Below are positions 1-8,589 of a DNA stretch of 64,000 nt, in pieces. Where the stretch lies: NCBI GenBank assembly GCA_041480065.1, contig JBGOZF010000014.1:11267-75266 (forward strand), read 5' to 3'. Below the pieces are notes generated by a model, which made no database searches, was not told where the DNA came from, and saw only the letters and a list, made by a program, of their open reading frames with translations. Both the position numbers and the translations under genes were made by a program. The first letter of the stretch is position 1, and every line of letters begins with the position of its first letter. Source of the DNA: Fen-999 sp041480065 (GTDB taxonomy: Bacteria; Pseudomonadota; Gammaproteobacteria; Burkholderiales; Rhodocyclaceae).

Positions 1-753
1 AGCGAGAGCGTTGCCCTGCGTGCCTTCGATACCGAAGAGAAGGCAGCCGAAATCCATCGCAAGGGCTTGTCGCGCCTGTTCGCGTTGGCATTGAAGGAGC
101 AGTTGAAGTTCATCGAGAAGAACCTGCCGCGCGAACTGGGTTTGCAGTTCATGGTGCTCGGCACGGAGAAGGAGTTGAAGGAGCAGTTGATTGCGACAAC
201 GATAGAGCGCACCTGTCTCGCCGATCCGCTGCCGACCGATGGCGCGTCTTTCGATGCGCGCGTCGCCGCGGCCAAGGGCCGGGTGGTGCTGGTGGTGCAG
301 GAGATCGCGCGCCTGGCCGGGACCATCCTGACCGAGTATGCCGTCGTGCAGAAGAAGCTCGCCGGAGCGCAGAAGGCGTTCCCGGTCACCTGCACCGACA
401 TCGCGGCCCAATTGGCGGCTTTGGTGCACAAGCGTTTCGTCTCGGCTCTGGCCTATGAGCGGCTGGCACATTTGCCGCGCTATCTCAAGGCTGCCGCGCT
501 ACGGCTGGACAAGGCGCGCACCGATGCCGCTCGCGACGCGCGGTTGATGGCCGAATGGCAGGCCCTGGCGAAGCCCTGGGAGCGCGAGCACCAGGCGATG
601 CGGAAGGTCGGCGTGGTCGATCCGTTTCTCGAGGAGTTCCGCTGGCTGCTCGAAGAGCTGCGCGTGGCCTTGTTCGCGCAGGAATTGAAGACGCCGTCGC
701 CGGTCTCGGTGAAGCGGTTGCAGAAGATGTGGGACGGCAGGCCCCATACCTGA
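1..753 (+). CDS. hrpA: ATP-dependent RNA helicase HrpA, C-terminal part (cut by window start)
   Basis: The open frame runs from base 1 with no start, so only the last 250 residues of a protein of roughly 1300 are present. The segment matches the C-terminal DUF3418 region of DEAH-box helicase HrpA. Recognisable stretches are LFALALKEQLKFIEKNLP, RLAGTILTEY, HLPRYLKAAALRLDK and the terminal WLLEELRVALFAQELKTP followed by VSVKRLQKMW. HrpA proteins act in RNA remodelling, including rescue of stalled ribosomes in E. coli. The helicase core lies outside the window, so its motifs cannot be checked. The next gene starts 10 bp after the stop, suggesting co-transcription. Confidence 0.93.
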   Translation, partial: SESVALRAFDTEEKAAEIHRKGLSRLFALALKEQLKFIEKNLPRELGLQFMVLGTEKELKEQLIATTIERTCLADPLPTDGASFDARVAAAKGRVVLVVQEIARLAGTILTEYAVVQKKLAGAQKAFPVTCTDIAAQLAALVHKRFVSALAYERLAHLPRYLKAAALRLDKARTDAARDARLMAEWQALAKPWEREHQAMRKVGVVDPFLEEFRWLLEELRVALFAQELKTPSPVSVKRLQKMWDGRPHT

Positions 754-763
754 AAGGAAGACG

Positions 764-1474
764 ATGCTGCTGCAAGCGATACTGAAAACCCTGCGCGACA
801 TGACCCGGCGCGACATTCTCTGGCAGGCGCTGTGGCCGCCGCTGCTGTCCTTGTCCGCCTGGACGGGCGTTGCCGTCCTGGCGTGGATGCCGATGAGCCG
901 GTGGCTGCTGGCGAACATGCCCGAATGGTCGTGGCTCGACTGGCTGGGCCCGTATCTCGTGCATGCGGTGCTGGTGCTGGTCTTCGCGCCGCTGATCTAC
1001 ATGACGACCGTGCTGCTGGTGGCGACGTTCAGCCTGCCGCGCATGATGGCCATCGTCGCCGCCCGCGATTATCCGGAGCTGACGCGCTACGGTTCTGCCG
1101 CCGCCGCGTTCTGGGGCAGCCTCGGCAATACCGTGGTGGCCGGGCTGATCTTCGTCGTCGGCTGGCTGATCACGCTGCCGCTGCTGCTCATCCCCGGGGT
1201 GCTGCTGGTGCTGCCGCTGCTCTGGGCCGCATGGCTCAACCAGCGGACCTTCCGTTTCGATGTGCTGGCCGAGCACGCGACGAGCGACGAGCGGTCGTCG
1301 CTGATCAAGCGCAGGCGCTCCAACTTCTGGCTCGCCGGGTTTGTGTCCGCGGTCGCCGCCCATGTGCCGCTGGCGAACGTGATGGCCCCGGCCTTCGGCG
1401 CGCTGCTGTTCGTGCATGTCGGCCTGTCGGCGCTCAGGGAGACCAGGAGCCGGGAAGGTATCATCGTCTCGTAA
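764..1474 (+). CDS. EI24 domain-containing membrane protein
   Basis: The product is 236 residues with about four to five hydrophobic segments (around residues 25-45, 65-90, 120-160 and 195-220). This is the pattern of the EI24/CysZ-like family of inner-membrane proteins. The charged loop RFDVLAEHATSDERSSLIK is typical of the family. CysZ members are linked to sulfate uptake, but the family is broad and no sulfate genes are nearby, so substrate and function are not assigned. A GAAAGGAAG ribosome site precedes the ATG. The gene follows hrpA by 10 bp and is followed within 10 bp by the molybdopterin-domain gene. Confidence 0.8.
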   Translation: MLLQAILKTLRDMTRRDILWQALWPPLLSLSAWTGVAVLAWMPMSRWLLANMPEWSWLDWLGPYLVHAVLVLVFAPLIYMTTVLLVATFSLPRMMAIVAARDYPELTRYGSAAAAFWGSLGNTVVAGLIFVVGWLITLPLLLIPGVLLVLPLLWAAWLNQRTFRFDVLAEHATSDERSSLIKRRRSNFWLAGFVSAVAAHVPLANVMAPAFGALLFVHVGLSALRETRSREGIIVS

Positions 1475-1484
1475 TGGAGGAAAC

Positions 1485-2240
1485 ATGGGCTTCGGAGCAT
1501 TCATCATCGGCGACGAGATCATGCGCGGCAAGCTCGAGGACAAGCATTTCGCCAAGCTGCGCGAACTTCTCGCCACGCGCGGCCTGCATCTCGACTGGGT
1601 GCTGTACCTGGGCGACGACCGGCCGCGACTGATCGAGAACATCCGCCGCACGTTGGCTGGGGGCGATGTCGTGTTCAGCTTCGGCGGCATCGGCGTCACG
1701 CCCGACGACCATACGCGCCAGGCGGCCGCCGCGGCGGCCGGGGTGCCGCTGGCGCTGCATCCCGAGGCGGAAGCCGAGATCCGCGCCCGCATGGCCGAAA
1801 TCAACCACGAAGTGACGCCGGCGCGGCTGGAACTCGGTACTTATCCGGCAGGTTCGCGCATCATCCCGAACCCGTTCAACCGCATTCCGGGCTTCTCCTA
1901 TGCCGACCATCATTTCGTGCCCGGATTTCCCGAGATGGCATGGCCGATGGTCGAGTGGGTGCTCGACACCTACTACCGCGATCGCTTCCGGACCGACCGG
2001 GAAGCGGAAGCCGCGATCACCATCCGGGACGGTCATGAGGGGACGCTGCTCGACCTGATGATCCGCATCGAGCGCGACTACCCGAGCCTGAAGGTGTTCA
2101 GCCTGCCTACCGTCCATACGGATACGATGCCCGGCCATCTCGAGCTCGGCGTGCGCGGACAGCCGGAGCAAGTGCCACCTGCGATGGCGGAGATCGAGGC
2201 CGAAGTCACGAAGCGCGGACTCGCGTTCGACAGGAAATAA
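1485..2240 (+). CDS. Molybdopterin-binding domain protein (CinA N-terminal-like)
   Basis: A 251-residue protein consisting of one MoCF/MogA-type domain, as in the N-terminal half of CinA competence/damage-inducible proteins, without the C-terminal nicotinamide-nucleotide amidase domain. The signature FSFGGIGVTPDDHT lies near residues 64-77, and a proline-rich FNRIPGFSYADHHFVPGFP stretch follows. The ATG at 1485 is chosen because TGGAGG sits just upstream and homologues begin with MGFGAFIIGDEI. An in-frame upstream extension would overlap the EI24 gene and has no ribosome site. The substrate is unknown. The domain fold is clear; the biological role is not. Confidence 0.82.
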   Translation: MGFGAFIIGDEIMRGKLEDKHFAKLRELLATRGLHLDWVLYLGDDRPRLIENIRRTLAGGDVVFSFGGIGVTPDDHTRQAAAAAAGVPLALHPEAEAEIRARMAEINHEVTPARLELGTYPAGSRIIPNPFNRIPGFSYADHHFVPGFPEMAWPMVEWVLDTYYRDRFRTDREAEAAITIRDGHEGTLLDLMIRIERDYPSLKVFSLPTVHTDTMPGHLELGVRGQPEQVPPAMAEIEAEVTKRGLAFDRK

Positions 2241-2268
2241 AAAAAGCCCCGGCGCGTGGCCGGGGCTT
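2241..2268 (-). terminator. Rho-independent terminator of the phasin gene
   Basis: A 9-bp GC-rich stem (2244-2252 with 2260-2268) and 7-base loop, read on the minus strand, is followed by a run of T. It sits between the converging molybdopterin-domain gene and the phasin gene. On the plus strand no T run follows, so it mainly serves the minus-strand transcript. Confidence 0.85.
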
Positions 2269-2314
2269 GAACTCCAGCCTGTTGGGGCTGGGAGGAGGAG
2301 GTGGTGAGCCTGAC

Positions 2315-2869
2315 TCAGGCGGCCTTCTTGGCCTTTGGCGCGGTGGTGACGGCCTTGACGGTGGCGTTGGTCGCGGCAGCCACGTTGGCTTCGGCGATCT
2401 CGGCAACCTGCTTGGCGGCCTTGGACATGCTGTCGTAGGCTGAGTTGGCGGCGGCGATCGCGGACTTGACGGCGGCGACAGCGACGTCGGAACCGGCCGG
2501 GGCGTTCTTCACGGCCTTGTCCAGGGCGGAAGTGATGTTCTTGTTCATCTCGGCAAATTGGGCCTCGATGACCTTGGACAGTTCTTCCTGGGTCTGGGTG
2601 GCGATTTCATAGATGCTGCGCGAATAGGCGATCGCCTTCTCCGCGGCCGGCTGGGCCAGCGAGGCTTGCACATTCATGAATTCCTGCACGTCCTTGGCGC
2701 CCATCAACGACTTGGCGTTGGCCACGACGTCTTCGAGCAGGTTGCGGGCGGTGTTGAGGTTCAGGGCGGCGAGGCGCTCCGCGCTGGCAAACGTGGTGTT
2801 GGCCAGGGTCAGGATGCTTTCGACATTGGCCTTGTTGGCCGAGGCGAGTTGTTCGGGGGTGTTGTACAT
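2315..2869 (-). CDS. phaP: Phasin family polyhydroxyalkanoate granule protein
   Basis: A 184-residue phasin that coats intracellular PHA granules. The N-terminus MYNTPEQLASANKANVES and the following amphipathic alanine-rich helices without cysteine are typical of betaproteobacterial phasins. The C-terminus is the usual lysine/alanine tail (TTAPKAKKAA). The ATG at 2869 is chosen over an upstream in-frame ATG (2947) because it is preceded by a CAGGAGCAAGACT ribosome site and because the upstream frame lies within the mRNA leader. The gene is monocistronic, with its own promoter, a flanking palindrome and a terminator. Other PHA genes are not in the window. Confidence 0.92.
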   Translation of the reverse strand: MYNTPEQLASANKANVESILTLANTTFASAERLAALNLNTARNLLEDVVANAKSLMGAKDVQEFMNVQASLAQPAAEKAIAYSRSIYEIATQTQEELSKVIEAQFAEMNKNITSALDKAVKNAPAGSDVAVAAVKSAIAAANSAYDSMSKAAKQVAEIAEANVAAATNATVKAVTTAPKAKKAA

Positions 2870-2962
2870 AGTCTTGCTCCTGTATGGGACGACGGTCGGG
2901 GGAACCTTCACTGCGCTTCCCACCAGCCCGGAAGCGCTATGTTGCACTGCATCACAACTCGA

Positions 2963-2990
2963 ATTATAGGGACGGACGGACCGAAGTCAA
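2963..2990 (-). promoter_or_regulatory. Sigma-70 promoter of the phasin gene
   Basis: On the minus strand TTGACT (2990-2985) and TATAAT (2968-2963) are separated by 16 bp, giving a near-consensus housekeeping promoter. The predicted start is near 2956, leaving a leader of about 85 nt before the phasin ATG. A TGC-rich stretch, GATGCAGTGCAAC, overlaps the expected start region (2941-2953). Confidence 0.8.
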
Positions 2991-2997
2991 CAGTTTG

Positions 2998-3014
2998 TTG
3001 GTGCAATGCACCAA
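2998..3014. promoter_or_regulatory. Perfect 17-bp palindrome upstream of phasin promoter, candidate PhaR operator
   Basis: TTGGTGCA, one central base, then TGCACCAA form a perfect inverted repeat located 7 bp upstream of the -35 box. PHA regulators of the PhaR family bind TGC-rich sites near phasin promoters, so a regulatory role is a reasonable inference. The regulator itself is not in the window. Confidence 0.55.
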
Positions 3015-3123
3015 TTTTTCTTCTGCCTGACTTTGGTTATAAGAAACAAAGGCCTGTGAGCTTGGCGTTACGTCAGGTTCGCGCTTGTTGCTGCAACGCG
3101 CAAGGCGAATCCCCGGCTGCCGG

Positions 3124-3738
3124 CTAGCGGGGCTCGGTAATGTCCGCGGCGGGCTTGAGCGGCGCGTCATTGCGCGCGGGTGAGGACGGGGCCGCTTTCG
3201 CCGCATCCTTGTTCTTGGCCTGGATGACCGCGTGAACGCGCTCCGGGCGACCCGCCGGCGTTCCCGCCGATCCGGTCACGATGTAGTTCTCGGTCATGCC
3301 GTCATAGGAGATATAGGGGCCGCGAACTTCGTCGAGACCGCTGGTGACATGGGCGCGGACGAACAACTCCGCCTTGTCGGACTTGCCGTCGTATTCGATC
3401 CGCTCGGCTTCGCCATCGACATATTCGTCCTTGCCCTCGCGCTTCTGCCGGAATCGGGCCAGTCCGCCGGCGCCGCCGTACGCGATGCCCTTCTGGAAAC
3501 CTTCGGCGTCCTGCGTGACCACCAGTCTTGTCGTCCGGATGATTATCGTGCCCCGGACCATCTGGACGTTGCCCTCGAAGATCTGGATCTTCTTCGCCTC
3601 GTCGACCGTGATCCGATCGGCTTCAAGGTTGACGGGCTTGTCACGGTCTGCGCGTTCTGCCATGGCAGGCGCGACGAACGCCGCCGCGAACAGCGTAATC
3701 AGGATACCTGCGCGGGACAGTCGGGTGTGTGCGTTCAT
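3124..3738 (-). CDS. lptA: Lipopolysaccharide transport periplasmic protein LptA
   Basis: A 204-residue periplasmic protein that bridges LptC and LptD in the LPS transport machine. Residues 1-27 form a signal peptide ending APAMA. The OstA/LptA-like beta-jellyroll follows, with the typical opening KPVNLEADRITVDEAKK, the segment FEGNVQMVRGTIIIR, and later GKSDKAELFVRAHVT. The C-terminal 35 residues are a low-complexity tail rich in alanine and proline. Its start overlaps the end of lptC by 4 bp, indicating translational coupling within kdsD-kdsC-lptC-lptA. No lptB gene follows; a phasin gene on the same strand comes next. Confidence 0.93.
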   Translation of the reverse strand: MNAHTRLSRAGILITLFAAAFVAPAMAERADRDKPVNLEADRITVDEAKKIQIFEGNVQMVRGTIIIRTTRLVVTQDAEGFQKGIAYGGAGGLARFRQKREGKDEYVDGEAERIEYDGKSDKAELFVRAHVTSGLDEVRGPYISYDGMTENYIVTGSAGTPAGRPERVHAVIQAKNKDAAKAAPSSPARNDAPLKPAADITEPR

Positions 3739-4307
3739 TTCGTTTCGTTCCCATGGATGGTGCCCTGTACCGGGCCCGAAAGCACTGCGACCTCGGTCTT
3801 GTTGTTGGCCTCGAGCCCGATGCCGTTGACGACGCTCTTGCCCTGCGTGATGGTCACCGGTGCGTGCGTGTAGGCATATTCGTCATCCGGCGTCACGAAC
3901 AGAATGCTTGTCGTGATGATGGTCTCCGGAGTATCGGCGCTGCCGGCGCGAACGATGCGCACGTCGTCGTTCAGGCGAACGTGCTTGCCCTCCTTGTCGA
4001 GCCAGGCCGTCCGCGCCGTGACCACGGTTTGTCGGCTCGAATAGTAGACCAAGCGCGGTGCTGTGACCGTGGTGCTGTCGTCGTCGGGGAAATGAAGCAT
4101 CTTTTCCGCGGTGACCGTGTGCTGGAGAGAACCATCGGCGGCGAAGCGCCGCACCGTGAAATGCTCGACGAAGAAGTCTGCGTCATGGCGGCCGTTGGCA
4201 CGACGGCCGGCATCGTCGGTCTGGGTGGCGCGATCCAGCCAAAGGGTCAAAGCGGCCAGCAAGGCGACGACCAGCAGGGGGAACAGGGAGGCGCCGACGT
4301 GCTTCAC
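3735..4307 (-). CDS. lptC: LPS export system protein LptC
   Basis: A 190-residue bitopic inner-membrane protein that receives LPS from LptBFG and passes it to LptA. One N-terminal membrane helix (about residues 6-23) is followed by a periplasmic LptC domain, with phrases such as DADFFVEHFTVRRFAADG and LQHTVTAEKMLHFPDDD that fit the family. The start overlaps kdsC by 4 bp (ATGA) and the end overlaps lptA by 4 bp, consistent with coupled translation of the LPS operon. Confidence 0.9.
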   Translation of the reverse strand: MKHVGASLFPLLVVALLAALTLWLDRATQTDDAGRRANGRHDADFFVEHFTVRRFAADGSLQHTVTAEKMLHFPDDDSTTVTAPRLVYYSSRQTVVTARTAWLDKEGKHVRLNDDVRIVRAGSADTPETIITTSILFVTPDDEYAYTHAPVTITQGKSVVNGIGLEANNKTEVAVLSGPVQGTIHGNETK

Positions 4308-4867
4308 GCGAACTGCCCTGTCGCCTCGGCAGGATTCGGCGGTGAGCCTTGCAGGGCCGAAAGCGCCTTCTGCCAGTTGCCCTGGGCGGACAGGATCAGT
4401 TCGCAGACTTCGCGCACCGCACCTGCGCCAGCCGCGGCCGTCGCCACGAAATCGGCCTGCCGCCTGACCAGCGGGTGACCGTCGGGAACCGTCGCGGAAA
4501 AACCGCAGGCGCTGATGACCGCAAGATCCACCACGTCGTCGCCCATGTAGCCCGCTTCGGCGAAGGTCAGCCCCTGTTGCGCCAGCAGGCCGGCCATGGC
4601 GGCGCGCTTGTCCTCGACACCCTGCAATACCAGGGTGATCCCCAGGTTCTCCGCCCGGCGCGCGACGATGGGCGAATCGCGGCCGGTGATGATCGCCAGC
4701 TTGACGCCCGAGCCGGCCAGCATCTTCAGGCCGAGGCCGTCGCGGGTGAAGAAGGCCTTCAACTCGTCGCCGGCGGGGCTGAAGTACAGGCGGCCGTCGG
4801 TCATGACGCCGTCAATGTCGAAGCCCATCAACCGTACCGCCCGTGCCTTCTCCTCAGCGCAGCTCAT
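4304..4867 (-). CDS. kdsC: 3-deoxy-D-manno-octulosonate 8-phosphate phosphatase KdsC
   Basis: A 187-residue HAD-superfamily phosphatase that removes phosphate from KDO-8-phosphate, producing free KDO for lipid A cores. The first HAD motif FDIDGVMTDG contains nucleophile Asp17 and Asp19. Motif II is AIITGRDS, and the last motif is GYMGDDVVDL. Length fits the small C0-type tetrameric phosphatases. The start is set at 4867 because it overlaps the kdsD stop by 4 bp (ATGA); a much longer frame continues upstream but only as antisense-like sequence inside kdsD. The gene lies between kdsD and lptC, the usual order. Confidence 0.93.
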   Translation of the reverse strand: MSCAEEKARAVRLMGFDIDGVMTDGRLYFSPAGDELKAFFTRDGLGLKMLAGSGVKLAIITGRDSPIVARRAENLGITLVLQGVEDKRAAMAGLLAQQGLTFAEAGYMGDDVVDLAVISACGFSATVPDGHPLVRRQADFVATAAAGAGAVREVCELILSAQGNWQKALSALQGSPPNPAEATGQFA

Positions 4868-5862
4868 ACCACCTTGGCCCGGAACAGGTCGTGCATGTTG
4901 AGTGCGCCGGCGAGCTTGCCCAGCTTGTCCAGCACCAGCAACTGGTTGATCTTGAGCCGCTCCATCATTTCCACGGCTTCGATCGCCAGGCGATCCGGGT
5001 CGATGGTGTGCGGCTCGTGAGTGGCCACGGTGCCGACCGGCGTCGAGCGCAGATCGCCGTGACTCTCCATCGCCCGGCGCAGGTCGCCGTCGGTGAAGAT
5101 GGCGGTGACGCGGCCGTCGGCATCGCATACCGCCGTCATGCCGAGACCGCCGCGCGAGATGGCGCGCAAGGCCTCGGGGACCGGCGTCGCTTCCTGCACC
5201 GAGGGAACCTGGTCGGCCGGCCGCATGACATCGCGGACATGTGTCAGCAGCCGCCTGCCGAGCGATCCGCCCGGATGGGAACGGGCGAAATCGGAGGCCG
5301 AGAAGCCGCGGGCGTCGAGCAGCGCAACCGCCAGAGCGTCGCCGAGTGCCAGCGCCGCCGTCGTGCTCGCCGTCGGCGCCAGGTTGAGCGGGCAAGCTTC
5401 TTCGCGCACGCCGGCATCGAGATGTACGTCGGCATCGCGCGCCAGGGGCGAGCCGGCCTTGCCGGTGATGGCGATCAGGCGGCCGCCCTGGCGCTTCACC
5501 AGCGGCACCACGGTCAGCAACTCGTCGTTCTCGCCGGAATTGGAAATGGCGATCAACACATCGTCGCGCGCGATCATGCCGAGGTCGCCGTGCACCGCCT
5601 CGGCGGCATGGACGAAGTAGGCGGGTGTGCCGGTGCTGGCCATGGTGGCGGCGATCTTGCGCGCGACATGGCCCGACTTGCCGATGCCGCTGACGATCAC
5701 CCGCCCGGTACAGGCGAGGATCAGATCGACCGCCTGGCGAAACTCCGGACCAATGCGCTCGGCCAGCGCGCTGACCGCGTCGGCCTCGATGCGCAGCACA
5801 CGCTGTCCCATCTCGACGGCGCGTTGGGAATCCGGATCTTGGGTCATGGTCGACAGAGGCAT
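4864..5862 (-). CDS. kdsD: D-arabinose 5-phosphate isomerase KdsD (KpsF/GutQ family)
   Basis: A 332-residue enzyme that converts ribulose-5-phosphate to arabinose-5-phosphate, the first committed step to KDO. An N-terminal SIS domain (about residues 40-180) contains GRVIVSGIGKSGHVARK and ISNSGENDEL. It is followed by two CBS domains (about 205-265 and 272-330), including GGLGMTAVCDADGRVTAIF and NQLLVLDKLGKLAGALN. It is the first gene of the KDO/LPS-export operon. Only about 50 bp separate its start from the most likely start of the divergent antiporter gene, so the two share a compact promoter region. Confidence 0.94.
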   Translation of the reverse strand: MPLSTMTQDPDSQRAVEMGQRVLRIEADAVSALAERIGPEFRQAVDLILACTGRVIVSGIGKSGHVARKIAATMASTGTPAYFVHAAEAVHGDLGMIARDDVLIAISNSGENDELLTVVPLVKRQGGRLIAITGKAGSPLARDADVHLDAGVREEACPLNLAPTASTTAALALGDALAVALLDARGFSASDFARSHPGGSLGRRLLTHVRDVMRPADQVPSVQEATPVPEALRAISRGGLGMTAVCDADGRVTAIFTDGDLRRAMESHGDLRSTPVGTVATHEPHTIDPDRLAIEAVEMMERLKINQLLVLDKLGKLAGALNMHDLFRAKVV

Positions 5863-5912
5863 TATGATTGACCTTGATTATACCAACCGGCCAAGCCCGA
5901 CTCCCCGCTACC

Positions 5913-7886
5913 GTGAGTACCCTGCAACTCGTCCTGCTGCTGCTCGGCGCTTCGGTGCTGGTGGTGACCGCTTGCCGATTTCTCAATCTGCCGGCGGTGT
6001 TCGGCTACCTGCTGGTGGGCGTGGCCGTCGGCCCGCATGCGCTCGACCTGCTGCCTGACGCCGAAGGTGCGAGCCAGCTGGCCGAATTCGGCGTCGTGTT
6101 CCTGATGTTTTCCATCGGCCTCGAATTCTCGCTGCCGCGTCTGTTCGCAATGAAGCGCATCGTGTTCGGCCTGGGCTTTGCGCAGGTGGTGCTGACGGCC
6201 ATCGCGGTCGCGGTTTTGTCGAAGCTATCGGTCGGCGTGCCGTGGCTGGTGGGCATCGGGCTGGGCGGCGCGCTGGCGATGTCGTCGACCGCGATACTCT
6301 CGAAACTGCTCGCCGACAGGCGCGAACTCGACTCGAGTCACGGCCGCGAGGTGATGGGTGTGCTCCTGTTCCAGGACCTCGCCGTGGTGCCCTTGCTGGT
6401 CATTGTTCCCGCGCTGGCGCAACCGATGGAAGAAATGGCCGAAGCGCTGGGTTACGCGAGCCTGAAGGCGGCCGTGCTGCTGACGCTGATCCTGTTTTTC
6501 GGCCAGAAGCCGATGCGCGCCTGGTTCACGCTGGTCGCGCGGCGCAAGTCCGCCGAGCTGTTCATGCTCAACGTACTGTTGATCACCCTCGGCCTTGCCT
6601 GGCTGACCGAATGGGCGGGCCTTTCGCTGGCGCTCGGTGCCTTCCTTGCCGGCATGCTGATCTCCGAAACCGAGTACCGCTACACGGTCGAAGAGGACAT
6701 CAAGCCCTTCCGCGATGTGCTGTTGGGACTGTTCTTCATTTCCATCGGCATGATGCTCGACCTGGGCGCAATCCTGGCCGAATGGCCGCGCGTGCTTGGC
6801 GTGCTGGCGGCGCTGCTGGTCGGCAAGCTCGGCGTGGCCTGGGCACTGTCCAGGCTGTTCGGGTCGACGCCAGGCACCGCGCTGCGCGCCGGCCTCTGGC
6901 TGTGCACCGGCGGCGAGTTCGGCTTCGTGCTGCTGGCACGCGGCGAGAATGTCGGTCTGCTGGCCGGCGGCCCGCTGCAACCGGTGCTGGCCGCGCTCGT
7001 GCTGTCGCTGATGCTGGCGCCGCTGATCGTCCATTTCTCCGAGCCTATCGTCCTGCGCCTGGTGGCGTCCGAGTGGCTGCAGCGCTCGATGCAACTGACG
7101 CAGATCGCGGCACGTTCGATGGGCACGGAGAAACACGCCATCCTTTGCGGCTACGGACGGACCGGCCAGTACCTGGCGCGCTTCCTGGAACAGGAGGGCG
7201 TCACCTACATCGCCCTCGACCTTGACCCGGAGCGCGTCAGCGAGGCGGCCAATGCCGGCGAATCGGTCGTCTACGGCGATGCGACCAGGCGCGAAGCGCT
7301 GCTGGCGGCCGGCCTTTCCCGCGCCAGCGTCGTCATCGTCACCTTTTCGGCTCGTGCCGACACGCTGCGCACTTTGCACAGAGTGCGCGAACTGGCGGCG
7401 GGAGTTCCGGTGGTGGTGAGGGCGCGCGAGGATGATGCCGCCGAACAGCTCTTTGCCGCCGGCGCCGCGGAGGTCGTGCCCGAGGCCCTGGAATCGTCGG
7501 TGATGCTGGCCACGCATGCGCTGGCCTTCGTCGGCGTGCCGCTGCACCGCGTAATCAAGCGGCTGCGGGAATTGCGCGAGCAGCATTACGGGTTGTTGCG
7601 CGGTTTCTTCCACGGCGCCACGGACGTCGGCGATCGGCTGGCGGAGGCCGATCTACCGCGGCTGCATTCGGTGGTACTGGCCGACGGCAGTTTCGGCATC
7701 GGCCGCAGGCTCGAAGAGATTGAACTGGCCGACGTCGGCGCGTCGGTCTCGGCGCTGCGCCGGCACGGCATGCGCGGCCTCGAACCGGACGCTACCGTGC
7801 GGCTGGAGACCGGCGATGTCGTTGTCCTGCTGGGCACGGCCACGGCCGTGGCGGCGGGTGAGGCGAGGTTGTTGCAGGGGCGGTAA
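5913..7886 (+). CDS. Monovalent cation:proton antiporter-2 (KefC-like) with RCK domain
   Basis: About 657 residues. The N-terminal CPA2 exchanger domain (roughly residues 1-385) has about 12 membrane helices and signatures such as GYLLVGVAVGPHAL, FGVVFLMFSIGLEFSL and LALGAFLAGMLISETEYR. A cytoplasmic RCK/TrkA-N domain begins near residue 408 with the nucleotide-binding loop CGYGRTGQYLARF. A TrkA-C domain (about 575-655) ends the protein. This is the layout of KefB/KefC and YbaL potassium/proton antiporters. The GTG at 5913 gives MSTLQLVLLLLG, as in homologues. A TTG at 5868 is also in frame but lies only 5 bp from the divergent kdsD start. No ancillary KefF/KefG gene is adjacent. Confidence 0.88.
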   Translation: MSTLQLVLLLLGASVLVVTACRFLNLPAVFGYLLVGVAVGPHALDLLPDAEGASQLAEFGVVFLMFSIGLEFSLPRLFAMKRIVFGLGFAQVVLTAIAVAVLSKLSVGVPWLVGIGLGGALAMSSTAILSKLLADRRELDSSHGREVMGVLLFQDLAVVPLLVIVPALAQPMEEMAEALGYASLKAAVLLTLILFFGQKPMRAWFTLVARRKSAELFMLNVLLITLGLAWLTEWAGLSLALGAFLAGMLISETEYRYTVEEDIKPFRDVLLGLFFISIGMMLDLGAILAEWPRVLGVLAALLVGKLGVAWALSRLFGSTPGTALRAGLWLCTGGEFGFVLLARGENVGLLAGGPLQPVLAALVLSLMLAPLIVHFSEPIVLRLVASEWLQRSMQLTQIAARSMGTEKHAILCGYGRTGQYLARFLEQEGVTYIALDLDPERVSEAANAGESVVYGDATRREALLAAGLSRASVVIVTFSARADTLRTLHRVRELAAGVPVVVRAREDDAAEQLFAAGAAEVVPEALESSVMLATHALAFVGVPLHRVIKRLRELREQHYGLLRGFFHGATDVGDRLAEADLPRLHSVVLADGSFGIGRRLEEIELADVGASVSALRRHGMRGLEPDATVRLETGDVVVLLGTATAVAAGEARLLQGR

Positions 7887-7892
7887 ACGACG

Positions 7893-7913
7893 AAGCCCGC
7901 CGAAGCGGGCTTT
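7893..7913 (+). terminator. Hairpin terminator after the antiporter gene
   Basis: AAGCCCGC (7893-7900) pairs perfectly with GCGGGCTT (7905-7912) across a CGAA tetraloop, starting 6 bp after the stop codon. The T run is short, so termination may be partial. It lies between convergent genes and could act in both directions. Confidence 0.65.
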
Positions 7914-7938
7914 GGCAGCAACTGGCAGCCCTTACGAG

Positions 7939-8589
7939 TCAGAACGACGAGCAGACAGTATAGAGCGCTGCATCGTTGGCAGGCGTTAGGGCAGCAGGAA
8001 ATGCAGCGGCGTTGGCGCATGTGCCCTGGCATATCACCCGCACCGTTCCCGTGTTGGTAACCCCATCGTCCACTGTCGTATCGATCTGCCGGGCAAAGCG
8101 CCCCTGAATGCCTGCCGTGCACACAAAGAAGTTGCCGGCCCAGCCCGGCACCGGCGGAACGCTGGTGATGCCGACCGGAGCGCCTTCGGCGTTCAGTGGT
8201 TGGTAGTCTGCGGCAGCTTGATTGGTTGATCCGGCCGCGACGTTGGCCAAGCGCACATGGAGCCAGAAATTGCAGGCTTCGGAGGCGCAGGCACCTCCGG
8301 CTGGCGCATCGTTCCAATTGCCGGTGATCTGACCATCGCCGTTTCCATTGGTGCCAGCGGCCGCACCCACATGGGTATCCGCGGCGGGGTCATCCCCGGG
8401 CAAGCGCCGATACTTGTCCTGGTACGCATAGATGAAGGTGGGAATCGTGCGGAAATCGTTGGCCAGGTCCTTGACCTTGGCGCTGTTGATCAGTTCCTGC
8501 CCCTTCAAGACGCCGCCGAGCAGCAGGCCGATGATGACCAGCACGATGGCGATTTCGACCAGGGTGAAACCGGACTGCTGTTTCCGCAT
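7939..8589 (-). CDS. Type IV prepilin-like protein
   Basis: A 216-residue class III-type prepilin. The leader MRKQQSG is followed by FTLVEIAIVLVIIGLLLGGV, with Glu at position 5 of the mature protein, and peptidase cleavage is expected after Gly7. The globular domain carries several cysteines (for example ACASEACNF and a C-terminal VCSSF) that could form a disulfide-bonded D-region. The ATG at 8589 is chosen because GGAG lies 8 bp upstream; the upstream ATG has no ribosome site. It is separated from the main MSHA-like cluster by the kinase and cyclase genes and may be a major or accessory pilin of that system. Confidence 0.82.
   Translation of the reverse strand: MRKQQSGFTLVEIAIVLVIIGLLLGGVLKGQELINSAKVKDLANDFRTIPTFIYAYQDKYRRLPGDDPAADTHVGAAAGTNGNGDGQITGNWNDAPAGGACASEACNFWLHVRLANVAAGSTNQAAADYQPLNAEGAPVGITSVPPVPGWAGNFFVCTAGIQGRFARQIDTTVDDGVTNTGTVRVICQGTCANAAAFPAALTPANDAALYTVCSSF

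Noticed and set aside
5868..5912. TTG start of the antiporter at 5868
   Set aside because: It would leave only 5 bp to divergent kdsD, and family alignment fits GTG 5913 (MSTLQLVLLLLG). Not excluded.
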